From Hyphococcus sp. (lineage in GTDB: Bacteria > Pseudomonadota > Alphaproteobacteria > Caulobacterales > Parvularculaceae), in the NCBI GenBank assembly GCA_021604585.1, contig BQJG01000063.1, positions 1 through 18,914 of the forward strand: a stretch of DNA of 18,914 nt, in the 5' to 3' direction. Numbering within the stretch: the stretch's first letter is position 1; every line of letters starts with the position of its first letter. Positions 1 to 6,877 of this stretch are shown here, piece after piece. Below the pieces are notes generated by a model. The model saw only the letters and a program-made list of their open reading frames with translations. It searched no databases and was not told the DNA's origin. The position numbers were made by a program, and so were the translations under genes.

Positions 1-136
1 CGATGAAGGCTGTGAGACTTTTATTGAAGTCGGGTCTGGAAAAGTGCTGTCAGGTTTGATCAAGCGCATTGCACGCGACGCGGCGACGCTTAATGTGAGC
101 GAACCCGGCGATATCGATGCGTTTGTGAAAGCCTGA
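1..136 (+). CDS. fabD: Malonyl-CoA:ACP transacylase, 3' end only (partial)
   Basis: The frame opening at base 2 is the last 44 residues of a protein cut by the window edge, ending in TGA at 134-136. It reads DEGCETFIEVGSGKVLSGLI followed by KRIARDA. The FIEVGSGKVLSGLI segment is the C-terminal signature of FabD, the enzyme that moves malonyl groups from CoA to acyl carrier protein. The catalytic Ser and His lie upstream, outside the window. fabG follows after a 46-nt gap, the usual order in bacterial fab clusters. Family call is from recognised motif plus context; the start cannot be seen. Confidence 0.9.
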   Translation, partial: DEGCETFIEVGSGKVLSGLIKRIARDAATLNVSEPGDIDAFVKA

Positions 137-182
137 CGCAACTTTTCAAAACCTCACGACGTATCAACAGAAAGGATGCGGC

Positions 183-920
183 ATGTTTGATCTTACGGGC
201 AAGCGCGCGCTTGTAACGGGCGCAACCGGCGGCATCGGCGAAGCCGTTGCCCGCGCCTTGCACGCGCAAGGCGCAAGCGTTGCGATCTCCGGCACGCGCG
301 CGGAAAAACTTGAAGCGCTTGCGAGTGACCTAAAAGAGCGCGTCTTCGTCACGCCATGTAATTTGTCGGATCTCGATGCGGTGGATGCGTTGCCAAAACA
401 GGCGAGCGAAGCCATGGGCGGCGTTGACATTGTTGTTTCAAATGCAGGCGTCACCCGCGACAATTTGATGATGATGATGAAACCCGATGCATGGGACGAC
501 GTCATCAAGATCAATCTCACCGCTTATTTCCGCCTCGCCAAAGCGTCTTTGCGTGGCATGACCAAGCAGCGCTTCGGCCGCATCATTGGCGTAACCTCGG
601 TTGTCGGCGTGACGGGCAATGCGGGACAGGCGAATTATACGGCGTCCAAAGCCGGGATGATCGGCATGTCCAAATCGCTGGCGCAGGAAGTGGCGAGCCG
701 CAACGTCACCGTAAATTGTATTGCGCCGGGCTTTATCGCGACGCCCATGACGGATGCGCTCAACGATCAGCAAAAAGAAGCCATTCTGGGGAAAATTCCC
801 GCCGGCGCCATGGGCTCCCCGGATGACATCGCCGCGGCTGCTGTCTACCTCTCGTCAGACGAGGCGCACTATGTGACCGGGCAGACTCTCCATGTGAATG
901 GCGGCATGGCGATGCTCTAG
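183..920 (+). CDS. fabG: 3-oxoacyl-ACP reductase FabG
   Basis: A 245-aa cytoplasmic short-chain dehydrogenase that reduces 3-oxoacyl-ACP with NADPH in the fatty-acid elongation cycle. The cofactor-binding TGATGGIG lies at residues 12-19, the NAG motif at 87-89, and the catalytic tetrad is Asn111, Ser139, Tyr152 and Lys156 (YTASK at 152-156). The C-terminal VTGQTLHVNGGMAM is typical of true FabG rather than a generic SDR. Length matches the family. An AAAGGA ribosome-binding site sits about 7 nt before the ATG. It lies between fabD and acpP, which fixes the assignment. About 158 nt separate it from acpP, enough room for a separate acpP promoter, but I could not define a convincing one. Confidence 0.96.
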   Translation: MFDLTGKRALVTGATGGIGEAVARALHAQGASVAISGTRAEKLEALASDLKERVFVTPCNLSDLDAVDALPKQASEAMGGVDIVVSNAGVTRDNLMMMMKPDAWDDVIKINLTAYFRLAKASLRGMTKQRFGRIIGVTSVVGVTGNAGQANYTASKAGMIGMSKSLAQEVASRNVTVNCIAPGFIATPMTDALNDQQKEAILGKIPAGAMGSPDDIAAAAVYLSSDEAHYVTGQTLHVNGGMAML

Positions 921-1078
921 ACCCTTGCCGGGGCGGTTTTGGCGTTGCAACAATTTGCAATATGCCGTAATTGCGCCCCGAACGTCGCCTTTGGGCGGCC
1001 CCCCGTACCCCGATGGGCAACCATCTTTCAGTAACCCGCTGAACAGCGTAAATAATCGTTTTACCCAAGGAGCGTTGA

Positions 1079-1318
1079 ATGTCTGATCTTGCAGAACGCG
1101 TGAAGAAAATTGTGATTGAGCATCTTGATGCGGATGCGGCCAAAGTCGAACCAAAGGCCAGCTTCATCGACGATCTCGGCGCCGACAGTCTCGACATTGT
1201 CGAGCTCGTCATGGCGTTCGAAGAAGAATTCGACGTTGAGATTCCTGATGACGCCGCTGAGACCATCCAGACGGTCGGCGACGCCATTAAATTCATCGAA
1301 GAACAAAAAGCCGCTTAG
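1079..1318 (+). CDS. acpP: Acyl carrier protein
   Basis: A 79-aa very acidic protein that carries the growing acyl chain on a 4'-phosphopantetheine arm. The attachment motif GADSLD is intact with Ser37 as the modified residue. The helix II acidic stretch (LVMAFEEEFD) and IPDD segment are standard for type II fatty-acid ACPs. An AAGGAG ribosome-binding site at 1067-1072 is one of the best in the window, fitting a highly expressed protein. It sits between fabG and fabF. Two hairpins follow directly downstream and may set the acpP to fabF transcript ratio (inference). Confidence 0.97.
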   Translation: MSDLAERVKKIVIEHLDADAAKVEPKASFIDDLGADSLDIVELVMAFEEEFDVEIPDDAAETIQTVGDAIKFIEEQKAA

Positions 1319-1338
1319 GCCGTTCTTCCCGTAACGAG

Positions 1339-1399
1339 CCGCCGGGCTGGCAGCACCGGCGGCGCCGATTGCGGGTTTGCAAAAGACCGCATCGGCGCC
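1339..1399 (+). promoter_or_regulatory. Double hairpin between acpP and fabF
   Basis: Two hairpins fill the acpP-fabF gap. The first pairs CCGCCGG (1339-1345) with CCGGCGG (1356-1362). The second pairs GGCGCCGAT-t-GCGG (1361-1374) with CCGCATCGGCGCC (1387-1399), giving 13 base pairs with one bulged T and a 12-nt loop. They share two bases, so they are partly exclusive. There is no U-tract, so this is not a classical intrinsic terminator. A processing or stabilising element, or an attenuator that leaves acpP mRNA more abundant, is inferred. Confidence 0.5.
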
Positions 1400-1448
1400 G
1401 GCCAACGCCGCCATCACCTCGGCTTCTCAAGGGTCGGAGTTTAACCGT

Positions 1449-2729
1449 ATGCGTCGCGTTGTCGTCACCGGAATGGGTATTGTCTCTCCCTTGGGGGCGG
1501 GACTTGATGCTGTCTGGACGAGGCTGACGAACGGTGAGTCGGGCGCCGGCCCGATCGAACAATTCGACGCGTCTGGCATGGCATGTCATATCGCGGCTTC
1601 CGTTCCGCGCGCCGACGGAACGCGCGGCGGCGATAAGGCTGGCGCAGCGGCGTTCAGTCCTGATGACTGGGTCGAACCGCGCGAACAACGCCGGATCAGT
1701 GATTTCATTATGTATGGAATTGCTGCTGCGCAAATGGCGTTCGACGATTCCGGGCTTGAACTCAAAACAGAAGAAGAGCGCGAACGCGCTGGCGTGATGA
1801 ACGGCTCCGGCATAGGCGGGCTCGACGGCATTGAACGCGAGGTGCTGGTCCTCAACGAAAAAGGGCCGCGCCGGGTTTCTCCTTTCTTCATCACCGGCAA
1901 TCTGATCAATCTGGTGTCGGGCCAAGTCTCAATCCGGCTCGGGCTGAAAGGCCCGAACCATGCGGTGGTGACGGCATGTTCGTCCGGAGCCCATGCGATT
2001 GGAGATGCAGCGCGGCTCATCGCGCTTGATGATGCTGACGTCATGCTTGCAGGCGGTTCGGAAGCTGCGATTTGTCCGATCGGCATTGCAGGCTTTGCAT
2101 CCTGCAAAGCGCTGACGACGCATTTCAACGATACGCCGGCGAAAGCGTCGCGTCCTTATGACAAGGATCGCGACGGGTTCCTGATGGGCGAGGGCTCGGG
2201 CTTTCTCGTGCTCGAAGAGTACGAACGCGCCAAAGCGCGCAGCGCGAAAATCTATGGCGAGATCATCGGCTATGGTCTTTCGGGCGACGCGTATCACATC
2301 ACATCGCCCGCCGAAGACGGCAATGGCGGCTATCGCTCAATGCAGATGGCGTTGAAGCGTGCGGGTGTTGCGCCGAAAGATATCGATTACGTCAACGCCC
2401 ACGGAACATCGACGCCGGTGGGTGATGAGATTGAATTACGCGCGGTGGAGCGGCTATTTGGCGCCGCCGCTGAGGGGCTTGTCATGTCGTCGACAAAATC
2501 TTCCGTCGGTCATTTGCTCGGCGCCGCTGGTGCGGTGGAGGCGATTTTCTGCTTGCTCGCTATGCGGGACGGCATCGCGCCGCCGACGCTTAATCTCGAT
2601 AATCCTTCGGTCGAAACGCCAATCAATCTTGCCGCCAATAAAGCGGTGAAAAAGCCGATCAATGTAACCCTCTCCAACTCTTTCGGGTTCGGCGGCACCA
2701 ATGCGTCGCTGGTGATGCGGCGCGTCTAG
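1449..2729 (+). CDS. fabF: 3-oxoacyl-ACP synthase II (KAS II)
   Basis: A condensing enzyme that extends acyl-ACP by two carbons from malonyl-ACP. Start chosen at 1449 (MRRVVVTGMG), giving 426 aa, the family length. The frame is open upstream to 1377, but that would add 24 residues not seen in FabF, and GGAG at 1436-1439 serves the 1449 ATG. The Cys-His-His triad is complete: Cys177 in TACSSGA, His318 in NAHGTSTPVGD and His355 in KSSVGHLLGAAGA. The C-terminal NSFGFGGTN is at 410-418. Follows acpP by 130 nt. Two His plus Cys identify a KAS I/II; FabF over FabB is supported by the acpP-fabF context. Confidence 0.96.
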   Translation: MRRVVVTGMGIVSPLGAGLDAVWTRLTNGESGAGPIEQFDASGMACHIAASVPRADGTRGGDKAGAAAFSPDDWVEPREQRRISDFIMYGIAAAQMAFDDSGLELKTEEERERAGVMNGSGIGGLDGIEREVLVLNEKGPRRVSPFFITGNLINLVSGQVSIRLGLKGPNHAVVTACSSGAHAIGDAARLIALDDADVMLAGGSEAAICPIGIAGFASCKALTTHFNDTPAKASRPYDKDRDGFLMGEGSGFLVLEEYERAKARSAKIYGEIIGYGLSGDAYHITSPAEDGNGGYRSMQMALKRAGVAPKDIDYVNAHGTSTPVGDEIELRAVERLFGAAAEGLVMSSTKSSVGHLLGAAGAVEAIFCLLAMRDGIAPPTLNLDNPSVETPINLAANKAVKKPINVTLSNSFGFGGTNASLVMRRV

Positions 2730-2906
2730 GCGCGCAAGACTGATTTCACGCAAATTCGCAGGTCAAAGCCGGTTTCCCCTCGGCGCAAAAACCCTCTAAA
2801 CTCCACCAGAATCGTAGCTGGGGCTACGCGAGGCGTGGGCGGTGGGATGAGAGACTTCGGGCAAGCAAGACATTCTGACTGGCGCGTGCGGCAAAGGGGC
2901 GGCGCG

Positions 2907-3908
2907 GTGAAGTCGTTTCTGTTTTTTCTGCTGGCGCTGACGCTGCTGGCGGCGCTTGCTGTCGGCGCTGGCGGCTATCTCGGCTACCACGCCGCCACAC
3001 GGCCGGGCCCGGCCGCGCAAAACACCATCGTCTTGCTGCCGCCGGGCAGCGCAGTCTCGACCATTGCAAAACAACTTGAAGCATCTGGCGTCATCGAACA
3101 TCCGGAAATTTTTATTGCGGCGGTGCGCATTTGCGGCGCTCAAAGTAAAATCAAAGCGGGCGAATATAATATCCCCGCCCATGCCAGCGTGATGGAGATC
3201 ATTGATCTGCTGCGCGAGGGCAAAAGCATCCTGCATTATTTCACGGCGCCGGAGGGGCGCACCACGGCGCAGATCATCCGCCTACTGAATGCTGACCTTG
3301 TGCTTGAAGGCGACATCACGTTAGAGCCGGGCGAGGGCGAGTTGCTGCCTGAGACATTCGCTTTCACGCGCGGTGAAACACGCGATGCGCTGTTGCGGCG
3401 GATGATGAAGGATCAGGACGCGCTGATCGACGCCCTATGGGACGGACGCGCCATGGAGCTGCCGTTCACGACGCCAGCGGAAGCGATCATCCTCGCGTCG
3501 ATCGTCGAAAAAGAAACCGGCGTCGCCGATGAGCGCCCTCGCATCGCCGCCGTGTTCGTCAACCGCCTGAAAAAGGGCATGCGGCTCGAATCCGATCCGA
3601 CAATTATTTATGGTCTGACGCAGGGCGAGCCTTTGGGCCGGGGCCTGCGCGTCAGTGAGTTGCGCGGTGAAACGCCTTACAACACTTATGTCATTCGCGG
3701 TCTGCCGCCGACGCCCATCGCCAATCCGGGCCGCGCCTCGATCGAAGCGGTGCTCAATCCGGCGGACACGCAGGACATATTCTTTGTGGCTGATGGTTCA
3801 GGTGGTCATGCCTTTGCGCCGACCTTGCGCGAGCACGAATCCAACGTGGCCAAGTGGCGCCAGATTGAGCGCGAACGCGCTGCCGCGGCAAGTCAGGGCG
3901 GCAAATGA
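2907..3908 (+). CDS. mltG: Endolytic murein transglycosylase MltG (YceG-like)
   Basis: A membrane-anchored lytic transglycosylase that cleaves nascent peptidoglycan strands. With the GTG start at 2907 the protein is 333 aa and begins directly with one membrane segment (about residues 3-24), with AAAGGGG at 2893-2899 as ribosome-binding site. An ATG at 2847 in the same frame would add a 20-residue basic cytoplasmic tail and cannot be excluded. A LysM-like YceG N-terminal part precedes the catalytic core. The ASIVEKETG motif holds the presumed catalytic Glu201, followed by DPTIIYG (230-236) and PYNTYVIRGLPPTPIANPG (257-275). The stop overlaps the yicC start by 4 nt, implying translational coupling. 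A small CGTAGC/GCTACG hairpin lies upstream at 2813-2828. Confidence 0.92.
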   Translation: MKSFLFFLLALTLLAALAVGAGGYLGYHAATRPGPAAQNTIVLLPPGSAVSTIAKQLEASGVIEHPEIFIAAVRICGAQSKIKAGEYNIPAHASVMEIIDLLREGKSILHYFTAPEGRTTAQIIRLLNADLVLEGDITLEPGEGELLPETFAFTRGETRDALLRRMMKDQDALIDALWDGRAMELPFTTPAEAIILASIVEKETGVADERPRIAAVFVNRLKKGMRLESDPTIIYGLTQGEPLGRGLRVSELRGETPYNTYVIRGLPPTPIANPGRASIEAVLNPADTQDIFFVADGSGGHAFAPTLREHESNVAKWRQIERERAAAASQGGK

Positions 3909-4804
3909 GTTTCCGCCCAAGCGCTTCATTGCAGTCGATGACCGGCTTTGCACGCGTCGAGGGCGCGCATCAAAGCTGGCGGTTTGTCTGGGAAGTCAGA
4001 TCCGTGAACGGGCGCGGTCTGGAATGGCGCGCGCGGTTGCCAGCGGGATTTGATGCGCTCGAACCGGAGATGCGCAAAACTGCGAAGACGAAACTTTCGC
4101 GCGGCTCATTAAATATCGGACTGACGCTCAACACGGACAAGCCGGAGATCGGCTATCGCGTGAATGAGGCGATGCTCGCGGATGCGCTCGCCATGATCGA
4201 GAAAATCCGTTCACAGATCGACTGCGCGCCGCCGCAGGCCGAGGGCTTGCTCGCCCTGCGTGGCGTCATCGAGCAAAGCGAAGAACAAATCAGCGAAGAC
4301 GATCGCAAGGCTTTAGACGGCGCGTTGCTTGCCTCTTTCGGAAAGGCGCTGGATGGTCTGGCCGATATGCGCCGCAAAGAAGGCGCGGCTATGGGCGCCG
4401 TCCTCGCCGATCATTTCGCCAGAATTGAACAACTGATTAAAGACGCCGCCGCCAACGCCGCGGCTACACCCGCCGCCATTCGTGACCGGATTGCCGCGCA
4501 ACTGGCTGAACTGCTGGATGGCGCGCTGCCTGAAGAACGCCTCGCGCAGGAGGCGGCGATGCTCGCCATGAAGGCGGATGTGCGAGAGGAGCTCGACAGG
4601 CTCGCCTCTCACGTAGAGGCCGGGCGCGCGCTGCTGGCGAAGACCGGCCCGGTGGGGCGCGACCTCGATTTTCTCACCCAAGAGTTGAACCGCGAAGCGA
4701 ACACGCTTTGTTCCAAAGCCCAGGACATGGACTTGAAACGCACCGGGCTGGAGCTCAAACGGGTGATCGACCAGTTGCGCGAACAAGTGCAGAATATTGA
4801 ATAG
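3905..4804 (+). CDS. YicC/YloC family endoribonuclease
   Basis: A 299-aa protein of the YicC/YloC family, members of which have been characterised as endoribonucleases. The N-terminal signature SMTGFARVEG (residues 11-20) and the C-terminal block QELNREANTLCSKAQDMD followed by GLELKRVIDQLREQVQNIE (residues 259-299) are both intact, so it is full length. The ATG overlaps the mltG stop (ATGA at 3905-3908), and gmk starts 26 nt after its stop. yicC next to gmk is a widely conserved neighbourhood. The middle (about 150-230) is Ala-rich helical sequence, probably coiled coil. The physiological RNA substrate cannot be inferred here. Confidence 0.93.
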   Translation: MSFRPSASLQSMTGFARVEGAHQSWRFVWEVRSVNGRGLEWRARLPAGFDALEPEMRKTAKTKLSRGSLNIGLTLNTDKPEIGYRVNEAMLADALAMIEKIRSQIDCAPPQAEGLLALRGVIEQSEEQISEDDRKALDGALLASFGKALDGLADMRRKEGAAMGAVLADHFARIEQLIKDAAANAAATPAAIRDRIAAQLAELLDGALPEERLAQEAAMLAMKADVREELDRLASHVEAGRALLAKTGPVGRDLDFLTQELNREANTLCSKAQDMDLKRTGLELKRVIDQLREQVQNIE

Positions 4805-4830
4805 GCCAGAAGTGTGAGCATGAAAATCCG

Positions 4831-5475
4831 ATGATCGGCGGCGACCTCAAAGTAGCCCGCAGGGGGTTGATGTTCATTCTGTCGAGCCCGTCCGGCGCCG
4901 GCAAAACGACGCTGGCAGATCGGCTGCTCACCAAGGATGGCGAAATGGTGCTTTCCATTTCCGCCACTACGCGCCCGCGCCGCCCGGGCGAAGCGCACGG
5001 CAAGGATTATTTTTTCGTCTCCGAAGAAGATTTCATGCGCATGCGCGACAATGGCGAGTTCATGGAATGGGCGAATGTGTTCGGTCACTATTACGGCACG
5101 CCGCGCAGCCTCGTTGAAGAAGTGCTCCGTCAGGGCAAAGACGTATTATTTGATATTGACTGGCAGGGCGCGCAGCAACTCGACGAAGTCGCCGGCGAGG
5201 ATGTGGTCAAAGTGTTCATCCTGCCGCCCTCGCGCGAGGAGTTGGAGCGTCGACTGCGCAGCCGGGCCAAAGACCCTGAAGACGTGGTGCAGAAACGCAT
5301 GGCCAAGGCCGACGCGGAAATGTCCCACTGGGCCGAATATGACTACGTCATCGTCAATTACGATCTCGATGAGTCGGAAGAGTTGTTACGCTCAATTCTC
5401 TTTGCGGAACGCCTGAAGCGGAGAAGGCAGGTGGGGCTGTCAGCGATTGTGAAAGAGATGGTGCGCGGGGAGTGA
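4831..5475 (+). CDS. gmk: Guanylate kinase
   Basis: A 214-aa cytoplasmic kinase converting GMP and ATP to GDP and ADP. The P-loop SSPSGAGKTT is at residues 18-27 with Lys25. The GMP-binding TTRPRRPGE lies at 46-54, GEFMEWANVFGHYYGTP at 75-91, and DIDWQGAQQ at 108-116. The ATG at 4831 keeps the RRGLMFILSSPSG lead-in usual for alphaproteobacteria. The ribosome-binding site is poor, and an alternative ATG at 4870 would cut into the first strand. Closes the fabD-to-gmk run. Its last 27 or so codons reappear in decayed form at 5929-6009, so the present 3' end may have been rebuilt by an insertion event. Confidence 0.96.
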   Translation: MIGGDLKVARRGLMFILSSPSGAGKTTLADRLLTKDGEMVLSISATTRPRRPGEAHGKDYFFVSEEDFMRMRDNGEFMEWANVFGHYYGTPRSLVEEVLRQGKDVLFDIDWQGAQQLDEVAGEDVVKVFILPPSREELERRLRSRAKDPEDVVQKRMAKADAEMSHWAEYDYVIVNYDLDESEELLRSILFAERLKRRRQVGLSAIVKEMVRGE

Positions 5476-5533
5476 CGGGTTGACGAAGCTTGACAAATTT
5501 TCTTCTCATTTTTGATCCATCGAGAGCAGACAG

Positions 5534-5911
5534 ATGGTAAAGCTTTTTATGATTAGATTCTATTTTTTCATGTTCTTTGTAACGCTAACCGGTTCGTGTG
5601 AAAGCGTTGGCGGACTTAACGAGTCCACAGCAGGGTGTTTGTATAATGATGACATTCGCGAATGGACCAGATTGCCAAACCCACCCGCTAATGCGGAAAG
5701 ACTTACGGCTATAATTGATAAGAATGCGTATGATGGGAATATTTATACATTCAATTCTGAGGAATGGTTTGCTCTCCCAACGGGTGAAGTTATGCTTTGT
5801 CGGAGATATATTCCGTATAAAGTGGTTCTATCAAGCGAATGGTGGAGCTTTGACTCGTCGATCGAGAATCCGAAACTTTTGAGTCACGACGGAATTATTG
5901 TAGTGAATTGA
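5534..5911 (+). CDS. Hypothetical small exported protein, possible lipoprotein
   Basis: I do not recognise this 125-aa protein. It starts with a hydrophobic segment (about residues 4-18) rich in Phe, followed by LTGSC, a passable lipobox with Cys22, so a lipoprotein is plausible. Two more cysteines (35 and 89) could form a disulfide in the periplasm. The mature part is rich in Trp, Tyr and Asn and has no known catalytic motif. Start alternatives are 5534 (GAGA about 8 nt upstream) and an in-frame ATG at 5552. Codon use is clearly AT-richer than all neighbours (many ATA, TTT, AAT, AGA codons), suggesting horizontal origin. It sits between gmk and a broken copy of the gmk 3' end, and two TTGAC elements (5480 and 5490) lie upstream. 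Confidence 0.6.
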   Translation: MVKLFMIRFYFFMFFVTLTGSCESVGGLNESTAGCLYNDDIREWTRLPNPPANAERLTAIIDKNAYDGNIYTFNSEEWFALPTGEVMLCRRYIPYKVVLSSEWWSFDSSIENPKLLSHDGIIVVN

Positions 5912-5928
5912 ATGTTTTGCCTTAGGCT

Positions 5929-6009
5929 CTGTTTGCAAATCGGTTAAAGCGCAGACGGTAAATGGGCTTGTCAGCAATTGTTAAAAGATGGAGCGGGGGA
6001 GTGGGGTTG
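5929..6009 (+). pseudogene. Decayed second copy of the gmk 3' end
   Basis: Read in frame from 5929, this segment gives LFANRLKRRR, a TAA stop, then MGLSAIVK. The authentic gmk tail at 5398-5454 gives LFAERLKRRRQVGLSAIVK. Over 5932-5985 against 5401-5454, 39 of 54 bases and 15 of 18 codon meanings agree. Nine of the twelve changed codons are synonymous. Similarity continues with small deletions through the gmk stop to GGTTG (6005-6009 against 5478-5482), then ends abruptly. Upstream, weaker similarity may reach 5914. The premature TAA at 5959-5961 and a one-base loss after AAA (5985) make it non-functional. Likely the displaced gene end left by an element inserted at the gmk 3' end (inference). 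Confidence 0.8.
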
Positions 6010-6016
6010 CGCCTTT

Positions 6017-6054
6017 CCTCCCCCGCCTGCGGGGGAGGTGTCAGCGAAGCTGAC
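6017..6054. repeat. Palindromic intergenic repeat, GC-rich double hairpin
   Basis: Two adjacent perfect hairpins. The first pairs CCTCCCCCGC (6017-6026) with GCGGGGGAGG (6029-6038), 10 bp. The second pairs GTCAGC (6040-6045) with GCTGAC (6049-6054) around a GAA loop. The element is followed by GGAGGGGGTT. From memory, similar C-rich/G-rich palindromes with a GTCRGCGAAGCYGAC core are scattered in many alphaproteobacterial intergenic regions, so this is probably a dispersed non-coding repeat. No other copy occurs in this window. Confidence 0.7.
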
Positions 6055-6080
6055 GGAGGGGGTTAAGTGGCGCCGGCGTC

Positions 6081-6128
6081 AGAACCCCCATCGCCCCTTC
6101 GGGGCACTTCCCCCATAAATGGGGGAAG
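6081..6128. repeat. Second GC-rich palindromic repeat pair
   Basis: Starts with GAACCCCCAT and then holds GCCCC-TTC-GGGGC (6093-6105) and a 10-bp hairpin, CTTCCCCCAT (6107-6116) with ATGGGGGAAG (6119-6128) around AA. It lies 26 nt after the previous double hairpin and looks like the partner part of the same composite repeat. A short open frame crosses this region (6067-6252), but it only reads through the repeats and I do not call it a gene. Confidence 0.6.
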
Positions 6129-6150
6129 AGAAAGTTGCGCACGCCGCCCA

Positions 6151-6242
6151 TCCTTCGAGACGCAAAAATCCTTCATCCTGAGGGCTTCCGCAAAGCGGAA
6201 GCGTCTCGAAGGACGAAGAATTTTTGCTCCTCAGGATGAAGG
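6151..6242. repeat. Interleaved inverted-repeat element with central hairpin
   Basis: The order of blocks is A-X-B-C-C'-A'-X'-B'. A is TCCTTCGAGACGC (6151-6163), pairing with A' (6201-6213). X is AAAAAT (6164-6169), pairing with X' (6220-6225). B is CCTTCATCCTGAGG (6170-6183), pairing with B' (6229-6242). C is GCTTCCGC (6184-6191), pairing with C' (6195-6202) around AAA. A/A' and B/B' cross rather than nest, so both cannot pair in one simple hairpin. A core unit (B-C-C'-A') of a type I remember as common in alphaproteobacterial intergenic DNA is flanked on each side by an inverted half-unit. The short VOC-proximal hairpin follows at 6268. Confidence 0.7.
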
Positions 6243-6267
6243 TGGAGCTTAGCTGCGGGCAAACAAC

Positions 6268-6295
6268 AACGCGCTTCGCTTGCGAAAAGCGCGTT
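6268..6295 (-). terminator. Hairpin downstream of the VOC gene, terminator candidate
   Basis: AACGCGCTT (6268-6276) pairs with AAGCGCGTT (6287-6295) around a loop containing CGCTTGCGAA. Read on the minus strand it is followed by GTTGTTGTTTG, a weak interrupted T-tract. It lies about 120 nt after the VOC gene stop. The 28-nt hairpin is 25/28 identical to the greA terminator at 6880-6907. One base-pair difference is compensated on both arms, which argues the structure matters. Confidence 0.5.
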
Positions 6296-6416
6296 CGTAA
6301 ATGAATCCCGGATCAAGTGCTAGATAAGACGTTCGCTGCAGGTGTGGGCGATTGAAAAATAGTCTGGGAAGGAACAGCTAGAAAAATTCGCCAACCAATC
6401 GTGTCGTTCACTTGAC

Positions 6417-6803
6417 CTACGCTGCGGCCGGATCAGGCTGGTGCAGCCCGACAATGTTGCCTTCCGTATCCTTGAAATAGGCGACCCATCCGACGCCGGG
6501 CACGGGGAATTTCGCCATGGCTTCGCTGCCGCCGGACGACACCGCCTTGGAGAAATATGAATCAAGATTGTCGACCTCTATTGTCACGCCCCAGCTGTTG
6601 ATCGGCTGACCGTCTTTTGGGTCGGGCCCGCGGCGCTTCATGATCGCGCCGTGAATGCCGGGCTCGTCATCCGCGCCCGTCAGGAGTCCCCAATACTCCA
6701 TGTCGCCGTAACGCTGGGCTTTCCACCCGAAAACGCCTTCATAAAACTTGATCGCGCGTTCCGGCTCAGCTGCATGAATTTCAAAGTGGGTCGGTCTCGG
6801 CAT
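6417..6803 (-). CDS. VOC-family (glyoxalase/bleomycin-resistance fold) protein
   Basis: A 128-aa single vicinal-oxygen-chelate domain protein. The N-terminal beta-alpha-beta pattern THFEIHAAEPERAIKFYEGV (residues 5-24) followed by FGW, and the C-terminal KDTEGNIVGLHQPD (111-124), mark the family. Such proteins bind metals or small hydrophobic ligands. Candidate ligands are His6 or His10, His51 and His121, but the set is not diagnostic, so no substrate can be named. GGGAGG at 6809-6814 is a strong ribosome-binding site, 5 nt before the ATG. It is a single-gene unit: greA's terminator lies between greA and this gene, and another hairpin lies downstream. Confidence 0.85.
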   Translation of the reverse strand: MPRPTHFEIHAAEPERAIKFYEGVFGWKAQRYGDMEYWGLLTGADDEPGIHGAIMKRRGPDPKDGQPINSWGVTIEVDNLDSYFSKAVSSGGSEAMAKFPVPGVGWVAYFKDTEGNIVGLHQPDPAAA

Positions 6804-6877
6804 GGCTGCCTCCCTTGTTGTCCATGCGCATCATACCGCAGACGCCCCTTATAGCGAATTGCACCTGCGAAGCACAA

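Noticed and set aside
945..973. acpP promoter around the doubled TTGCAA
   Set aside because: The -10 match (TAATTG) is too poor to support a call.
1377..1448. N-terminal extension of FabF
   Set aside because: The 24 extra codons read through the hairpin region and have no family similarity; the ribosome-binding site serves the 1449 ATG.
5480..5512. Promoter for the AT-rich gene from tandem TTGAC elements
   Set aside because: TTGACA at 5490 is perfect, but no acceptable -10 hexamer lies 16-18 nt downstream, so I did not list it as a feature.
6017..6242. Possible CRISPR array in the repeat-rich gap
   Set aside because: The repeats are inverted and of differing sequence, with no regular direct repeats or unique spacers, and there are no cas genes.
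6067..6252. 61-codon plus-strand open frame
   Set aside because: It lies wholly in palindromic repeats, has no ribosome-binding site and its composition is explained by the repeats.
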